A stretch of DNA of 64,000 bases from Lachnospiraceae bacterium (GTDB lineage Bacteria; Bacillota; Clostridia; Lachnospirales; Lachnospiraceae). Both the position numbers and the translations under genes were made by a program. The notes beneath the pieces were generated by a model, which ran no database searches, was not told where the DNA came from, and saw only the letters and a list, made by a program, of their open reading frames with translations. Positions within the stretch are counted from its first letter, which is position 1; each line of letters begins with the position of its first letter. The stretch covers positions 85,991 through 149,990 of the forward strand of contig JAFQQI010000105.1 of NCBI GenBank assembly GCA_017411305.1, given 5' to 3'. Shown here piece by piece: positions 1 through 8,019 of the stretch.

Positions 1-62
1 CCGGCTCACTCAATTTGGCATCTATATTCTCTCATAAGGCTACTCATATACGTTAAACCTTC

Positions 63-187
63 CATATGCCTCATATCTTTCAACATACGCCTCATGTTTT
101 TCACCATACGCCTCATGTTTTTCATCATATGCCCATGTCTTTCAACATACGCCTCATGCTTTTCATCATATATCTCGTATCTTCCGC
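63..187. repeat. 21-bp tandem repeat, about 6 imperfect copies
   Basis: Units of about 21 bp follow one another at 63, 84, 105, 126 (20 bp), 146 and 167. Each begins CATAYG and carries CTCATG followed by a T-rich end. Units 2 and 3 differ at one base. The array lies just beyond the 3' end of the HtrA gene. The short open frames running through it on the plus strand are products of the repeat and are not called as genes. Confidence 0.75.
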
Positions 188-233
188 CACATACTTCCTT
201 CTTTACTTATACTTCATATTCTCTATCTATTTC

Positions 234-1637
234 TTACTCTTCCATAAAGCTTGCTGAACTTAACGTCACCGACACGTTCTTCGGCTGGTAACCTGTAGGG
301 CTTCCCTGCATAATCGTCAGTTCAATGGTTTCTCCTGCCGCATAATAGCTAAGCTCTTCCTTCAGCTCTTCCATGGATTCTACTTCTTCGCCGTTCACTG
401 CGGTAATAATATCTCCCTTAATCAGGCCGGCATCATCGGCACCGGTTCCTTCCGTAACGGAAGATACATAAACACCCATGGGCATACCGTAAATCTCTGA
501 GTATTCCTCTACAACGTCAATACCGGTGATACCGAGATATCCTTTATTCTCCTCCTTCACGCGGTGCTTGGTCTGCTTGGTCATCAGCTCTTCGATAATC
601 GGCTGGGCATCGGAAATAGGAATGGCATAACCCATACCTTCAATGGCATCACCACCGATTTTACTGGAATTGATACCGATTACTTCGCCCTTGGTATTTA
701 ACAGGGCACCGCCGGAATTACCCGGGTTAATAGCCGCATCCGTCTGGATAAAGGTATTTACTTCTTCATCCAGTTCATCCTGCATCGACACCACGTCCAC
801 GGCAATCGGTCTGTTTAAGGCACTGACAACACCGGTTGTTACGGACTGTCCGTAGCCCAGTGCATTTCCAATGGCAATTACAGGCTCTCCTACCGTAAGC
901 CGGTTGGAATCTCCCATAGTTGCTATGGCAATTTCACCCATGGTTTCTTCTTCAATATCCTCAAGCAATACTGCAATAACTGCCAAGTCCTTATCTCTGT
1001 CGGTACCCTTAATCTGGGCCTGCAGCTGACTGCCGTCGCAGAACTGCACCGTCAGTTCCTCAGCATCTTCCACTACATGGAAATTGGTCACAAGCAATAA
1101 TTCAGTATCATTTTCTCCCACAATAAAGCCGGAGCCGCTACTGATTGCTTCACTACTGTATTCCTGTCCGAAAAATGAGGTTGTCTCTACGAATTTATTA
1201 TTCACGGAAACGACGGAAGGCATTACCGCCTTTACCACCTCTGTTACATCAGTAACCATTGCCTGGGCAGGTGCAGCCGTCACGGTAGATGCAATCATAT
1301 TTTCCTGCAAAGCTTCTTCATCTGCTTCCTCAGCCGCAGCTTCATTTCCTGGCATTTCCGCTTCTCCGCCCTTTACTTCCGGCATGGCAATTGCTTCTTT
1401 TCCTTCCTCCAGCAAAAAATCCGATGCGGCGGTCACTGCCGTAAAGCCGATTCCCGCAAAAATGCCGAACAGAAGTCCGCAAAAAATTCCCAGTAAAATC
1501 TTTTTCCCGGCTCCCATCTTCTTCTCCTTCTTAGGCGGTTCTGCAGGACTGCCCATAGAACTGCCTACGCCGTTTCCCGGCGCCTGATAATGATATGTGT
1601 TTGTATTTTCATAATTTGGATAGTTGTTTTCGTACAT
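234..1637 (-). CDS. htrA: HtrA/DegP-type membrane-anchored serine protease with PDZ domain
   Basis: A surface protease that degrades or refolds damaged exported proteins. From the chosen start the protein is 467 aa: a polar cytoplasmic N-terminus, one membrane segment (about 46-70), an acidic and Ala-rich linker, a trypsin-like domain with His187 (TNFHVV), Asp217 (RDKDL) and Ser308 (GNSGG), then one PDZ domain (about 365-460). The catalytic triad is complete. The ATG at 1637 is preferred over an in-frame ATG at 1667 because GAGG lies about 9 nt before it. It is the last gene of the minus-strand surface locus and probably has its own promoter (see 1679-1740). Family assignment is secure. The link to glycopolymer export is inferred from position only. 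Confidence 0.93.
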   Translation of the reverse strand: MYENNYPNYENTNTYHYQAPGNGVGSSMGSPAEPPKKEKKMGAGKKILLGIFCGLLFGIFAGIGFTAVTAASDFLLEEGKEAIAMPEVKGGEAEMPGNEAAAEEADEEALQENMIASTVTAAPAQAMVTDVTEVVKAVMPSVVSVNNKFVETTSFFGQEYSSEAISSGSGFIVGENDTELLLVTNFHVVEDAEELTVQFCDGSQLQAQIKGTDRDKDLAVIAVLLEDIEEETMGEIAIATMGDSNRLTVGEPVIAIGNALGYGQSVTTGVVSALNRPIAVDVVSMQDELDEEVNTFIQTDAAINPGNSGGALLNTKGEVIGINSSKIGGDAIEGMGYAIPISDAQPIIEELMTKQTKHRVKEENKGYLGITGIDVVEEYSEIYGMPMGVYVSSVTEGTGADDAGLIKGDIITAVNGEEVESMEELKEELSYYAAGETIELTIMQGSPTGYQPKNVSVTLSSASFMEE

Positions 1638-1678
1638 AACAATTACCTCTTTCCTTTCTTTTCTCATTTCCTTCCCTA

Positions 1679-1740
1679 AGTATAATGGGTAATTGTGTTC
1701 ATTTTGTGATAAATCTATGATAAATTTATGACAAAAATAA
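1679..1740 (-). promoter_or_regulatory. Candidate htrA promoter with three 11-bp direct repeats
   Basis: On the minus strand a -10-like TATACT lies at 1679-1684, about 42 bp before the start codon, with no convincing -35. Upstream are three head-to-tail 11-bp units at 1708-1718, 1719-1729 and 1730-1740, on the plus strand GATAAATCTAT, GATAAATTTAT and GACAAAAATAA. Helical-turn direct repeats next to a poor -35 are typical of OmpR-type activators. In B. subtilis htrA is controlled by such a regulator (CssR), but the assignment here is inference. Confidence 0.35.
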
Positions 1741-1742
1741 AT

Positions 1743-2669
1743 TTATTTCCAATAATCTTTGTTCATGGAAAGTCGTTTTACCAGCTTCATCGGCAATTTC
1801 CTGTATCTTTTTCCCAAAAAATATCCTGCGTATTTACAAAAACTGTGCCAGAAAAGCTTAATGATAAGCCAAGGCTTGCCTATGACGCATAAGTGCTTTG
1901 CCGTCTGCTTTACCAGACGGATGCCTTCACCTTCCGCCTTAATCCCCTCAAACACCTCCGGGAACTGGGCATGGGATACTCCCAAATCAAAATTTCTATG
2001 AAATTGTTGCGCACCGGTATAATTGTGGGAATGAATTACTTCTGCCTCTGCCACATAGGCAATCGCCTCTCCTGCATCGATAGCCTTTCGCGCCAAAATC
2101 ATATCTTCGTTAAATATGGTTTTTTTCACAAAGCCGCCAAGAGCCTCATATTTTTCTCTGTCATAAGCAGCGCATACATTGGATGCAAAAAAAGTTTTAA
2201 TTCCCAGCCGGGGCAAATCAGCCCCACTTTTAAATGCCGCCTCTTCCGGATAATTAAAGCTTCTTGTATAACGCTCTATCACGCCGCAGTCCTCATCCGG
2301 CAGCTGCCTTGCATAGCTAATGGCCGCCTTTCCTGTAAGCAATGGTTCCAGTAACCGCTCCAGCAGCCGGCAATCGGCCGGTATGGCATCATCCGTCATC
2401 ATCACGAAATAAGGGCTTTCCGTTTCTTTCACGGCACGCCTTCTGGTATATCCGTGGTCAAATTCTTTTTTGGAGATATGCTTTACCTCTACATTTTTGT
2501 ACCGGTGCCAAAAATCCGTACCGGCAATTAAGCCGTCGAAATACTTCTGTTCCGTATTGACCAGTAAAATTTTGTGAATCGGCACAGTCTGTTCCTTCAG
2601 CTTATCCAGTAGGGTAAATAACCTTTTCGTGGGCCGGTATACCGGGATAATGACATCAGTCTGTTTCAT
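1743..2669 (-). CDS. GT2 glycosyltransferase, probable rhamnosyltransferase
   Basis: A 308-aa cytoplasmic GT-A fold enzyme predicted to add a sugar to a lipid-linked glycan. It starts with the GT2 strand TDVIIPVYRPT. The FDHGYTRR element resembles the F-N/D-H-G-x-T-R motif of rhamnosyltransferases, and MMTDDAIP supplies the metal-binding acidic motif. A second acidic region, NEDMILARKA, matches the ED motif near the catalytic base. There is no membrane segment. It lies downstream of the LCP gene, with a strong hairpin between them, so transcription may depend on read-through. Rhamnose as donor sugar fits the nearby rml genes but is inferred. Confidence 0.85.
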   Translation of the reverse strand: MKQTDVIIPVYRPTKRLFTLLDKLKEQTVPIHKILLVNTEQKYFDGLIAGTDFWHRYKNVEVKHISKKEFDHGYTRRRAVKETESPYFVMMTDDAIPADCRLLERLLEPLLTGKAAISYARQLPDEDCGVIERYTRSFNYPEEAAFKSGADLPRLGIKTFFASNVCAAYDREKYEALGGFVKKTIFNEDMILARKAIDAGEAIAYVAEAEVIHSHNYTGAQQFHRNFDLGVSHAQFPEVFEGIKAEGEGIRLVKQTAKHLCVIGKPWLIIKLFWHSFCKYAGYFLGKRYRKLPMKLVKRLSMNKDYWK

Positions 2670-2687
2670 TTTCTACCACCTTATCAG

Positions 2688-2716
2688 AAAAAGGACCATA
2701 AAATCTGGTCCTTTTT
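2688..2716 (-). terminator. Intrinsic terminator or attenuator after the LCP gene
   Basis: A perfect 11-bp stem, AAAAAGGACCA (2688-2698) with TGGTCCTTTTT (2706-2716), closes a 7-nt loop. The U-rich end follows on either strand. It separates the LCP gene from the downstream GT2, leaving only about 18 bp before the GT2 ribosome binding region, so some read-through is likely. Confidence 0.8.
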
Positions 2717-2745
2717 ACTTTCCTTCTGTACATCAATCGTACCAA

Positions 2746-3891
2746 TTAATTTAAATAACCGCTTGTATCCGACTTGATCTTTTCACTGTACTCCTGAACC
2801 GCTTCGGAAGCTGTATACGCTTCATCATCAAAGAAGAAGCTATGAAGCCAGGTAACATTTTCGGAAAGGTTTACAGGAACAACGCAACTACCCTTAGAAC
2901 CGATGGTTCCCGTATCACGCATATTATCTTCCGGGAAGCCTGCCTGATCCACGATTTCATATTTGGTCACATCTCCCAAAAGTTCCAAAATTTCGGATAA
3001 GTCAAGGGATGTATAAATCTGTCCGAATACGTCATTTGCAATTTCATTCAAGGTAGCAGGTGATGCTGTCTTTGCCTTATCTGCAATTGCCATCAACACT
3101 TCTCTCTGACGTTCCGCTCTCTTAAAGTCATCACCGGCGGTATAACGGATACGGCAGTAAGCAGTAGCCTGCAGGCCGTCAAGAAGCTGATATCCTGTAG
3201 AAGTTACGGGTGTGTAGCTTCTCTTTAAATCCTCTGCCATACAAAGCTGATAATTGTTCAAATGCTCAATTTCTGCCTCATCTACATCAATCATAACGCC
3301 GCCCAAAGCATCAATGGTATTACTAAGACCTGAGAAGCCAACGGTAATAAAGTCCGTAATATTCATATCCAGGTTCATATTAAGCATGTTAATCGCCTGC
3401 TCGGGACCACCCTTTGCATAAGCAGAGTTACATTTATTATAAGTATCGTTACCTAAATTCAGGTAAGTGTCACGGTATACGGAAACCAGCTTACATTCAC
3501 CGGTATCCATATTAATGGAAGCAATCATAATTGAGTCGCTTCGTGTATTCTTGGTCAATTCACCGCTGGTAGAGTCTACACCGAACAGTGCCACGTTGCG
3601 ATAGCCCTTCATGGTAGTCTCAGCTTTTACTTTAACCTCTTCGTTAATGACAATATCTTCTTCGGGAATGTCAACCTTTCCCACCTTTTCCGTCTTTAAA
3701 ACACCGTACAAAACCACTACCATTAAAAGCAGAACGAAAATTTCCACAATAAACAAAAGAATTTTTCCTCTTTTCTTTTTGGATTTTTCCTTCGCTTCCA
3801 CACGCTTTTTAGCGGCAGCCTTTTTTGCTCTCATCTCATCTGTATTTTTAGGTCCTGTTTTTTTAACGGGCTTTTTGGATTCTGTAGCCAT
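2746..3891 (-). CDS. LytR-CpsA-Psr (LCP) family glycopolymer transferase
   Basis: LCP enzymes move undecaprenyl-linked glycopolymers onto peptidoglycan at the outer membrane face. The 381-aa protein has a very basic, Lys/Ala-rich cytoplasmic tail (1-42), one membrane segment (about 43-65) and an extracellular LCP domain. Signature residues are present: GVD near 104-106, RSDS at 117-120, SVYRDTY at 137-143, and a later Arg cluster (KRAERQREV). GGGAGAG precedes the ATG. Its place downstream of the initiating sugar transferase suggests it anchors the polymer made by this locus. Family is certain; substrate is inferred. Confidence 0.93.
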   Translation of the reverse strand: MATESKKPVKKTGPKNTDEMRAKKAAAKKRVEAKEKSKKKRGKILLFIVEIFVLLLMVVVLYGVLKTEKVGKVDIPEEDIVINEEVKVKAETTMKGYRNVALFGVDSTSGELTKNTRSDSIMIASINMDTGECKLVSVYRDTYLNLGNDTYNKCNSAYAKGGPEQAINMLNMNLDMNITDFITVGFSGLSNTIDALGGVMIDVDEAEIEHLNNYQLCMAEDLKRSYTPVTSTGYQLLDGLQATAYCRIRYTAGDDFKRAERQREVLMAIADKAKTASPATLNEIANDVFGQIYTSLDLSEILELLGDVTKYEIVDQAGFPEDNMRDTGTIGSKGSCVVPVNLSENVTWLHSFFFDDEAYTASEAVQEYSEKIKSDTSGYLN

Positions 3892-3966
3892 AATCTTACT
3901 CTCTCCCTTATCACTTTTTCATTCCGGATTTCTCTTTTGCAGAAAAATACTGCTTAACAAGATGTT

Positions 3967-3995
3967 ATTTTCTCACAAAAACACAAATATGGCAA
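3967..3995 (-). promoter_or_regulatory. Candidate promoter for the LCP gene
   Basis: In the 157-bp gap between the initiating transferase and the LCP gene, the minus strand has TTGCCA (3990-3995), a 17-bp spacer and GAAAAT (3967-3972). The -10 match is only moderate. Confidence 0.35.
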
Positions 3996-4048
3996 CCCCC
4001 ACACCATGATTTAACAGTTTATTAAGATTTACAGAATTACCATTCCCT

Positions 4049-5458
4049 TTAATAAGCATTTTTATTAATGAATCCCTTAAAAATTGTTAAAAACATAATC
4101 TTAAAATCAAAGGCCATATTCCAATTTTCGATATAAAACAAGTCGTACTCAATACGCTTTCTGATAGAGGTATCTCCGCGGTAGCCGTTTATCTGTGCCC
4201 AGCCTGTAAGCCCCGGGCGCACCTGATGTTTAATCATGTAACGGGGAATTTCCTCTTTAAACTTCTCCACAAACTGGGGTCTTTCCGGCCTGGGACCCAC
4301 TAAGGACATCTCACCCATCAAAATATTGAACAGCTGGGGCAGCTCATCAATACTTGTTTTACGTAGGATTTTGCCTACGCCCGTAACTCTGGGGTCATCC
4401 TTTACCGTCCAGCCCTTGGCTTCATCTGATGCCTTCTGCATTTCCATAGTTCTGAACTTATACATTCTAAATGTTTTATTGTGAAGCCCTACTCTCTCCT
4501 GCTTAAAAATCACCGGTCCGCTACTGGTAAACTTTACTGCCAATGCGGCTATCAGCATAAGGGGCGAGGAAACAATAATTCCCAGAAGTGCCCCCACAAT
4601 ATCCACTACCCGCTTTGCAAACCAGTTAATAGTATTGGTCAGCGGCACGTAACGGATATTGATTACCGGAAGTCCCATCAAATCCTCTGTATAAGGATGA
4701 CTGGGAACCAGCGAGTTATAATCGGGAATAAATTTGGTATGCACACCTGATTTTTCACACAAATCAACGATATATTCCAAATGGTCGTAATCCTTCAGCG
4801 CCAGAGTAATGGCAATTTCATCCAGTTTATTTTCCGGTAATATATAATGAATATTTTCAATTCTTCCTACTACCTTAACCCCTTTATAAGTGGTTCCGCT
4901 GGGAATCCTGTCATCCAGAATCCCCCTTACCACATAACCCCACTGGGGATTGGCATTGATTCGGGTAATGTATTCTTCTGCCGCCCTGGAATAGCCGATC
5001 AGCAGAATGTATTTCATGTTATAGCCCTTCCGGCGGAAAAACTGTAACAGACTGCGGATCATGGAACGGCAAACCGTTGTCAGCACAATATTAATCATGT
5101 AAAAAAGAAACATCATTACTCGCGAGAAATGCTGCTGCTTAATCACGAAAAGCACTACGATAAACAGCACCATTCCTACCGTATTGGAGGTAATGATGTT
5201 AATGATTTCATATTTACGTCTGGTTGCCCTTTTGGGCTTATACATATTAAAATAATAGTAAATCAGAATATATCCGGGCACAAGAAAATAAAGGAAACTG
5301 AAATAGGTTTCCTTGGAAAGTGCTCCCGCACCGGGTTCCGCGCCTGCAAAAACAGTAGCGAATTTTATATACCAGGCAAGCAGGTAGGATATTGCCGTAA
5401 CAATGGCATCCACCACCAGATGCAGCCTGTTAAAAATTTTCTGATTGTCTTTTATCAT
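4049..5458 (-). CDS. Polyprenyl-phosphate sugar-1-phosphate transferase (chain initiator)
   Basis: Transfers a sugar-1-phosphate from a nucleotide sugar to undecaprenyl phosphate, the first step of polymer synthesis. The 469-aa protein has four or five N-terminal membrane segments, a CoA/nucleotide-binding-like central part (ILLIGYSRAAEEY), then a re-entrant hydrophobic segment and the bacterial sugar transferase domain from about residue 278. That domain shows KRVVDIVGA, YKFRTM, KTSIDELPQLFNIL, SLVGPRPERP and RPGLTGWAQING. This is full length for the WbaP/CpsE-type family. It is the last gene of the rmlA-led operon. Whether it uses glucose, galactose or another sugar cannot be read from sequence. 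Confidence 0.93.
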   Translation of the reverse strand: MIKDNQKIFNRLHLVVDAIVTAISYLLAWYIKFATVFAGAEPGAGALSKETYFSFLYFLVPGYILIYYYFNMYKPKRATRRKYEIINIITSNTVGMVLFIVVLFVIKQQHFSRVMMFLFYMINIVLTTVCRSMIRSLLQFFRRKGYNMKYILLIGYSRAAEEYITRINANPQWGYVVRGILDDRIPSGTTYKGVKVVGRIENIHYILPENKLDEIAITLALKDYDHLEYIVDLCEKSGVHTKFIPDYNSLVPSHPYTEDLMGLPVINIRYVPLTNTINWFAKRVVDIVGALLGIIVSSPLMLIAALAVKFTSSGPVIFKQERVGLHNKTFRMYKFRTMEMQKASDEAKGWTVKDDPRVTGVGKILRKTSIDELPQLFNILMGEMSLVGPRPERPQFVEKFKEEIPRYMIKHQVRPGLTGWAQINGYRGDTSIRKRIEYDLFYIENWNMAFDFKIMFLTIFKGFINKNAY

Positions 5459-5509
5459 ATCTGTTACCTTCTTGCGAATATTTTACAATATTATTACAAA
5501 AAGTACAAC

Positions 5510-6520
5510 TTAAAAAAATCTGCGTAGGGTATTTATCCACAGCTGCCACTGAATCCACAGATAATTGGAAAAATTTCCTGCTTTAAATCTCTGTTTTGCC
5601 GCACGCCCCTTTGCAGAAAAAGCCAGTGCAAAACCCTTGCCGATGCCCTTACGATAAACGCCGCCCAGCCCTTTTAAGGCAAAGAAAAACCACTTAATCA
5701 GATATCCTGCAAGAAGGAAGGGTAAATTCAGCAAAATCTGTAAAAAAGGCATATTTTTGTAAATCAGGTAAATACCGTTTCTTGCAGATAAATCTACTTT
5801 AAACTCATTGTGTCTGGAACCGCTGACAGCACTCCCCGCATGATAAACAATGGCCTTTGGCGCAAATACATTAAGATATCCGTGGATATTAGCACGATAT
5901 CCGATGTCTATATCCTCCAGATAAGCAAAATGGGCTTCATCAAACAGACCAATCGCTTCAAATATGCTCCGCCGATACAAGGCTGCACCGGCGCAGGCCG
6001 CAAAAATACGGTCTTCTTTACCGTATGCATTACGCTCCTTATCTTTTCCCCTTGCAAAAGCCCAGCCCAGTGCACAGTACAAATCCCCTGCATCATCTAT
6101 TTTGTCCGGGTTACGCATATTTATCATTTTACTTCCTACGGAAAAGATATCCTGTGAACGGAGCATCTGCTTTTCCAGTTCCGAAACACAATCCTTCTCT
6201 ACTACAGTATCATTGTTCAGCAAAAACACATACTCGGTTTTCGCCGCTTGGATTCCCACATTTACCGCATGACAAAATCCCGTATTTTCTTCCAGAAAAA
6301 TCAGTTCCACCTGCTGTAGATCCCCGTATTTCTCAGCAAGCAACTCTCTGCTTCCGTCACCGGATTTGTTATCTACCACAATAATCCTAAGAGGCACATC
6401 ACTTTTTAAAAGGGATTCCATACAATCTTCTATATAATTAATTCCGTTGTAATTAGGAATGACAACCGTGGTTTTTATCCCCTCTTCATTTCCTAACACC
6501 TGTTTTTCATTCACTTCCAT
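5510..6520 (-). CDS. GT2 glycosyltransferase (WbbL/rhamnosyltransferase-like)
   Basis: A 336-aa GT2 enzyme. TTVVIPNYNGINYIEDC opens the GT-A fold, IIVVDNKSGDGS is the first acidic motif, FLLNNDTVVE the DxD-type motif, and FDEAHFAYLEDIDIGYR carries the catalytic ED pair. The C-terminal hydrophobic stretch (PFLQILLNLPFLLAGYLI) probably associates with the membrane. The pattern is that of rhamnosyltransferases of the WbbL group. It lies 51 bp upstream of the initiating transferase. The ribosome binding site at the ATG is weak, so the exact start is less sure. Confidence 0.87.
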   Translation of the reverse strand: MEVNEKQVLGNEEGIKTTVVIPNYNGINYIEDCMESLLKSDVPLRIIVVDNKSGDGSRELLAEKYGDLQQVELIFLEENTGFCHAVNVGIQAAKTEYVFLLNNDTVVEKDCVSELEKQMLRSQDIFSVGSKMINMRNPDKIDDAGDLYCALGWAFARGKDKERNAYGKEDRIFAACAGAALYRRSIFEAIGLFDEAHFAYLEDIDIGYRANIHGYLNVFAPKAIVYHAGSAVSGSRHNEFKVDLSARNGIYLIYKNMPFLQILLNLPFLLAGYLIKWFFFALKGLGGVYRKGIGKGFALAFSAKGRAAKQRFKAGNFSNYLWIQWQLWINTLRRFF

Positions 6521-6543
6521 CTGCTAAATCTACTTTTAACCTT

Positions 6544-7923
6544 TCAGATTTTCTCAATCATGGCAGGATCCCATACAATCCTCATTCCTTTTTTCCGGAT
6601 TTCCTCACAAAGCTTTTTACTGATTTCCTGATAATCCGCTTCCTTTCTTAATCCGTCACGCCAATTAAAATTTCCGTTTAAAGGATTCTTTAAATAGGGA
6701 AGTCCCAACAGCTGTTCCATAATTTCTTCCGCTTCCTGTGATGCCTTCATGCAACGAATATCAATCATTTCCGCTTCCTGTGTAAGCACGGCGCGGTGAA
6801 GATAACCGCTATACTCTTTATGAAGTCCGTTATAAATGCCGTCTCCTTCCGCCGTATAGATACCACCCGCTATTTTATTATTCTTGGAAAGCAGTTTTCC
6901 GCCCACCAATCCTACATCAGAACGGTTAGTCAGTAAATCCGGTTCGTAATCTACCCGGTAAAATCCCAAATGTCTAAGATGGATAACCTTGCCCTTCCAC
7001 TCTCTTGCCCGAAGGAAATCTTCCACTGCCCTCTTGCCGGCATCATAGGCATATCGCTTACTTTCCGGGTTTTCTGCGGTAGAAGCTTCATGACAGCGCC
7101 AATGATACAGCACCTTGGGAATGTGTGCAATCGGAAGAGACTTGCTCTTGCTTGGCCGCTTATCTTTTCCAAGCATGTAGTTCACTGCACGGAGCACCAG
7201 GTCAAAATCCTGTGCACCGTCACAGATACTCCGAAACTGTAATTCCTGCATCAATTGCCTCTTCATCACCATAAAATGACAGATATAATTATTGCTCAAA
7301 ATCAAATCTAAATTAAATTTTGGTTTTTTATTCACTTCATAGTATACTGTCTCATCACCATTGCATTTGTCCTCATCCGAATATAACAGTTGCAATTCTA
7401 TTCCGTCCTTTTCGGCATTTTTGATGCACACTGCCATCTCATATAAGGCATCCGGTGTAAGCACATCATCATGGTCCAGCAGTCCTGCATAGTCTCCCGT
7501 TGCATACATCAGCGCCTGATTGGTATTGGCAGAGATTCCTCCGTTCTGTTTAAGCTTTTTATACTTAATCCGCTCATCCCTATAGCTTTGAACCACATGC
7601 TCCACATGATCGCTGCTGCCGGCATCTGCCAATATCAGTTCAAAGTTTCCGTAGCTTTGGGTCAGAACAGAATCAATCATTCTGCGAAGATAGGCTTCAG
7701 GGGTCTCGTAAACAGGCACAAGAATGCTGAATTTGTATGAAAACTCCTTTGAAAGCTCCCTTTGGCGCATCAAAGCATCAGCAGAAACCGCCTCATAGAT
7801 GTAAGTATCTGCTTTTTCACTCTCAATACGTTCTCTGGCTGCATAATACGCATGCTTTACGCCATTCTTTTTCAGATAATTGATTGTTTTCCTTATATTG
7901 CTTGCCTTTAGGATTTTAGCCAT
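6544..7923 (-). CDS. GT2 glycosyltransferase with N-terminal extension
   Basis: A 459-aa cytoplasmic protein. After about 65 residues of helical leader comes a GT2 domain with SILVPVYETPEAYLRRM, ILADAGSSD and GLLDHDDVLTPDALYE (DHDD motif), plus the downstream element DFDLVLRAV. The C-terminal part contains VGLVGGKLL, which resembles the second half of the double-domain GT2 enzymes at 9783 and 11817, as if a second catalytic domain were shortened. The ATG at 7923 is chosen because GGGAG sits 6 nt upstream; the longer frame would need TTG at 7938. It is part of the glycosyltransferase operon. Confidence 0.86.
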   Translation of the reverse strand: MAKILKASNIRKTINYLKKNGVKHAYYAARERIESEKADTYIYEAVSADALMRQRELSKEFSYKFSILVPVYETPEAYLRRMIDSVLTQSYGNFELILADAGSSDHVEHVVQSYRDERIKYKKLKQNGGISANTNQALMYATGDYAGLLDHDDVLTPDALYEMAVCIKNAEKDGIELQLLYSDEDKCNGDETVYYEVNKKPKFNLDLILSNNYICHFMVMKRQLMQELQFRSICDGAQDFDLVLRAVNYMLGKDKRPSKSKSLPIAHIPKVLYHWRCHEASTAENPESKRYAYDAGKRAVEDFLRAREWKGKVIHLRHLGFYRVDYEPDLLTNRSDVGLVGGKLLSKNNKIAGGIYTAEGDGIYNGLHKEYSGYLHRAVLTQEAEMIDIRCMKASQEAEEIMEQLLGLPYLKNPLNGNFNWRDGLRKEADYQEISKKLCEEIRKKGMRIVWDPAMIEKI

Positions 7924-7950
7924 ATCTGCTCCCGTCAATCATTCTTTATC

Positions 7951-8002
7951 CACGGTTTTCCCGTGTATTCAAGAATCGCCCTGCTCCCGCAAGGCGATTC
8001 TT
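7951..8002. other. Two hairpins between the phosphohexomutase and the next GT2
   Basis: The gap holds CACGG/CCGTG (7951-7965) and a 10-bp perfect stem AAGAATCGCC (7971-7980) with GGCGATTCTT (7993-8002). No T-run follows on the minus strand, so these look more like an RNA processing or attenuation element inside the operon than a simple terminator. Confidence 0.5.
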
Positions 8003-8019
8003 AAAGTTATTATTCGTCA

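Noticed and set aside
66-291. Two short ORFs over the 21-bp repeats
   Set aside because: They repeat HTPHVFH-like units only because the DNA repeat length is a multiple of three; no ribosome binding site.
1084-1587. 167-codon plus-strand ORF in the htrA region
   Set aside because: Antisense of htrA; composition is Ser/Ala/Pro from complementing the acidic linker, with no start signals.
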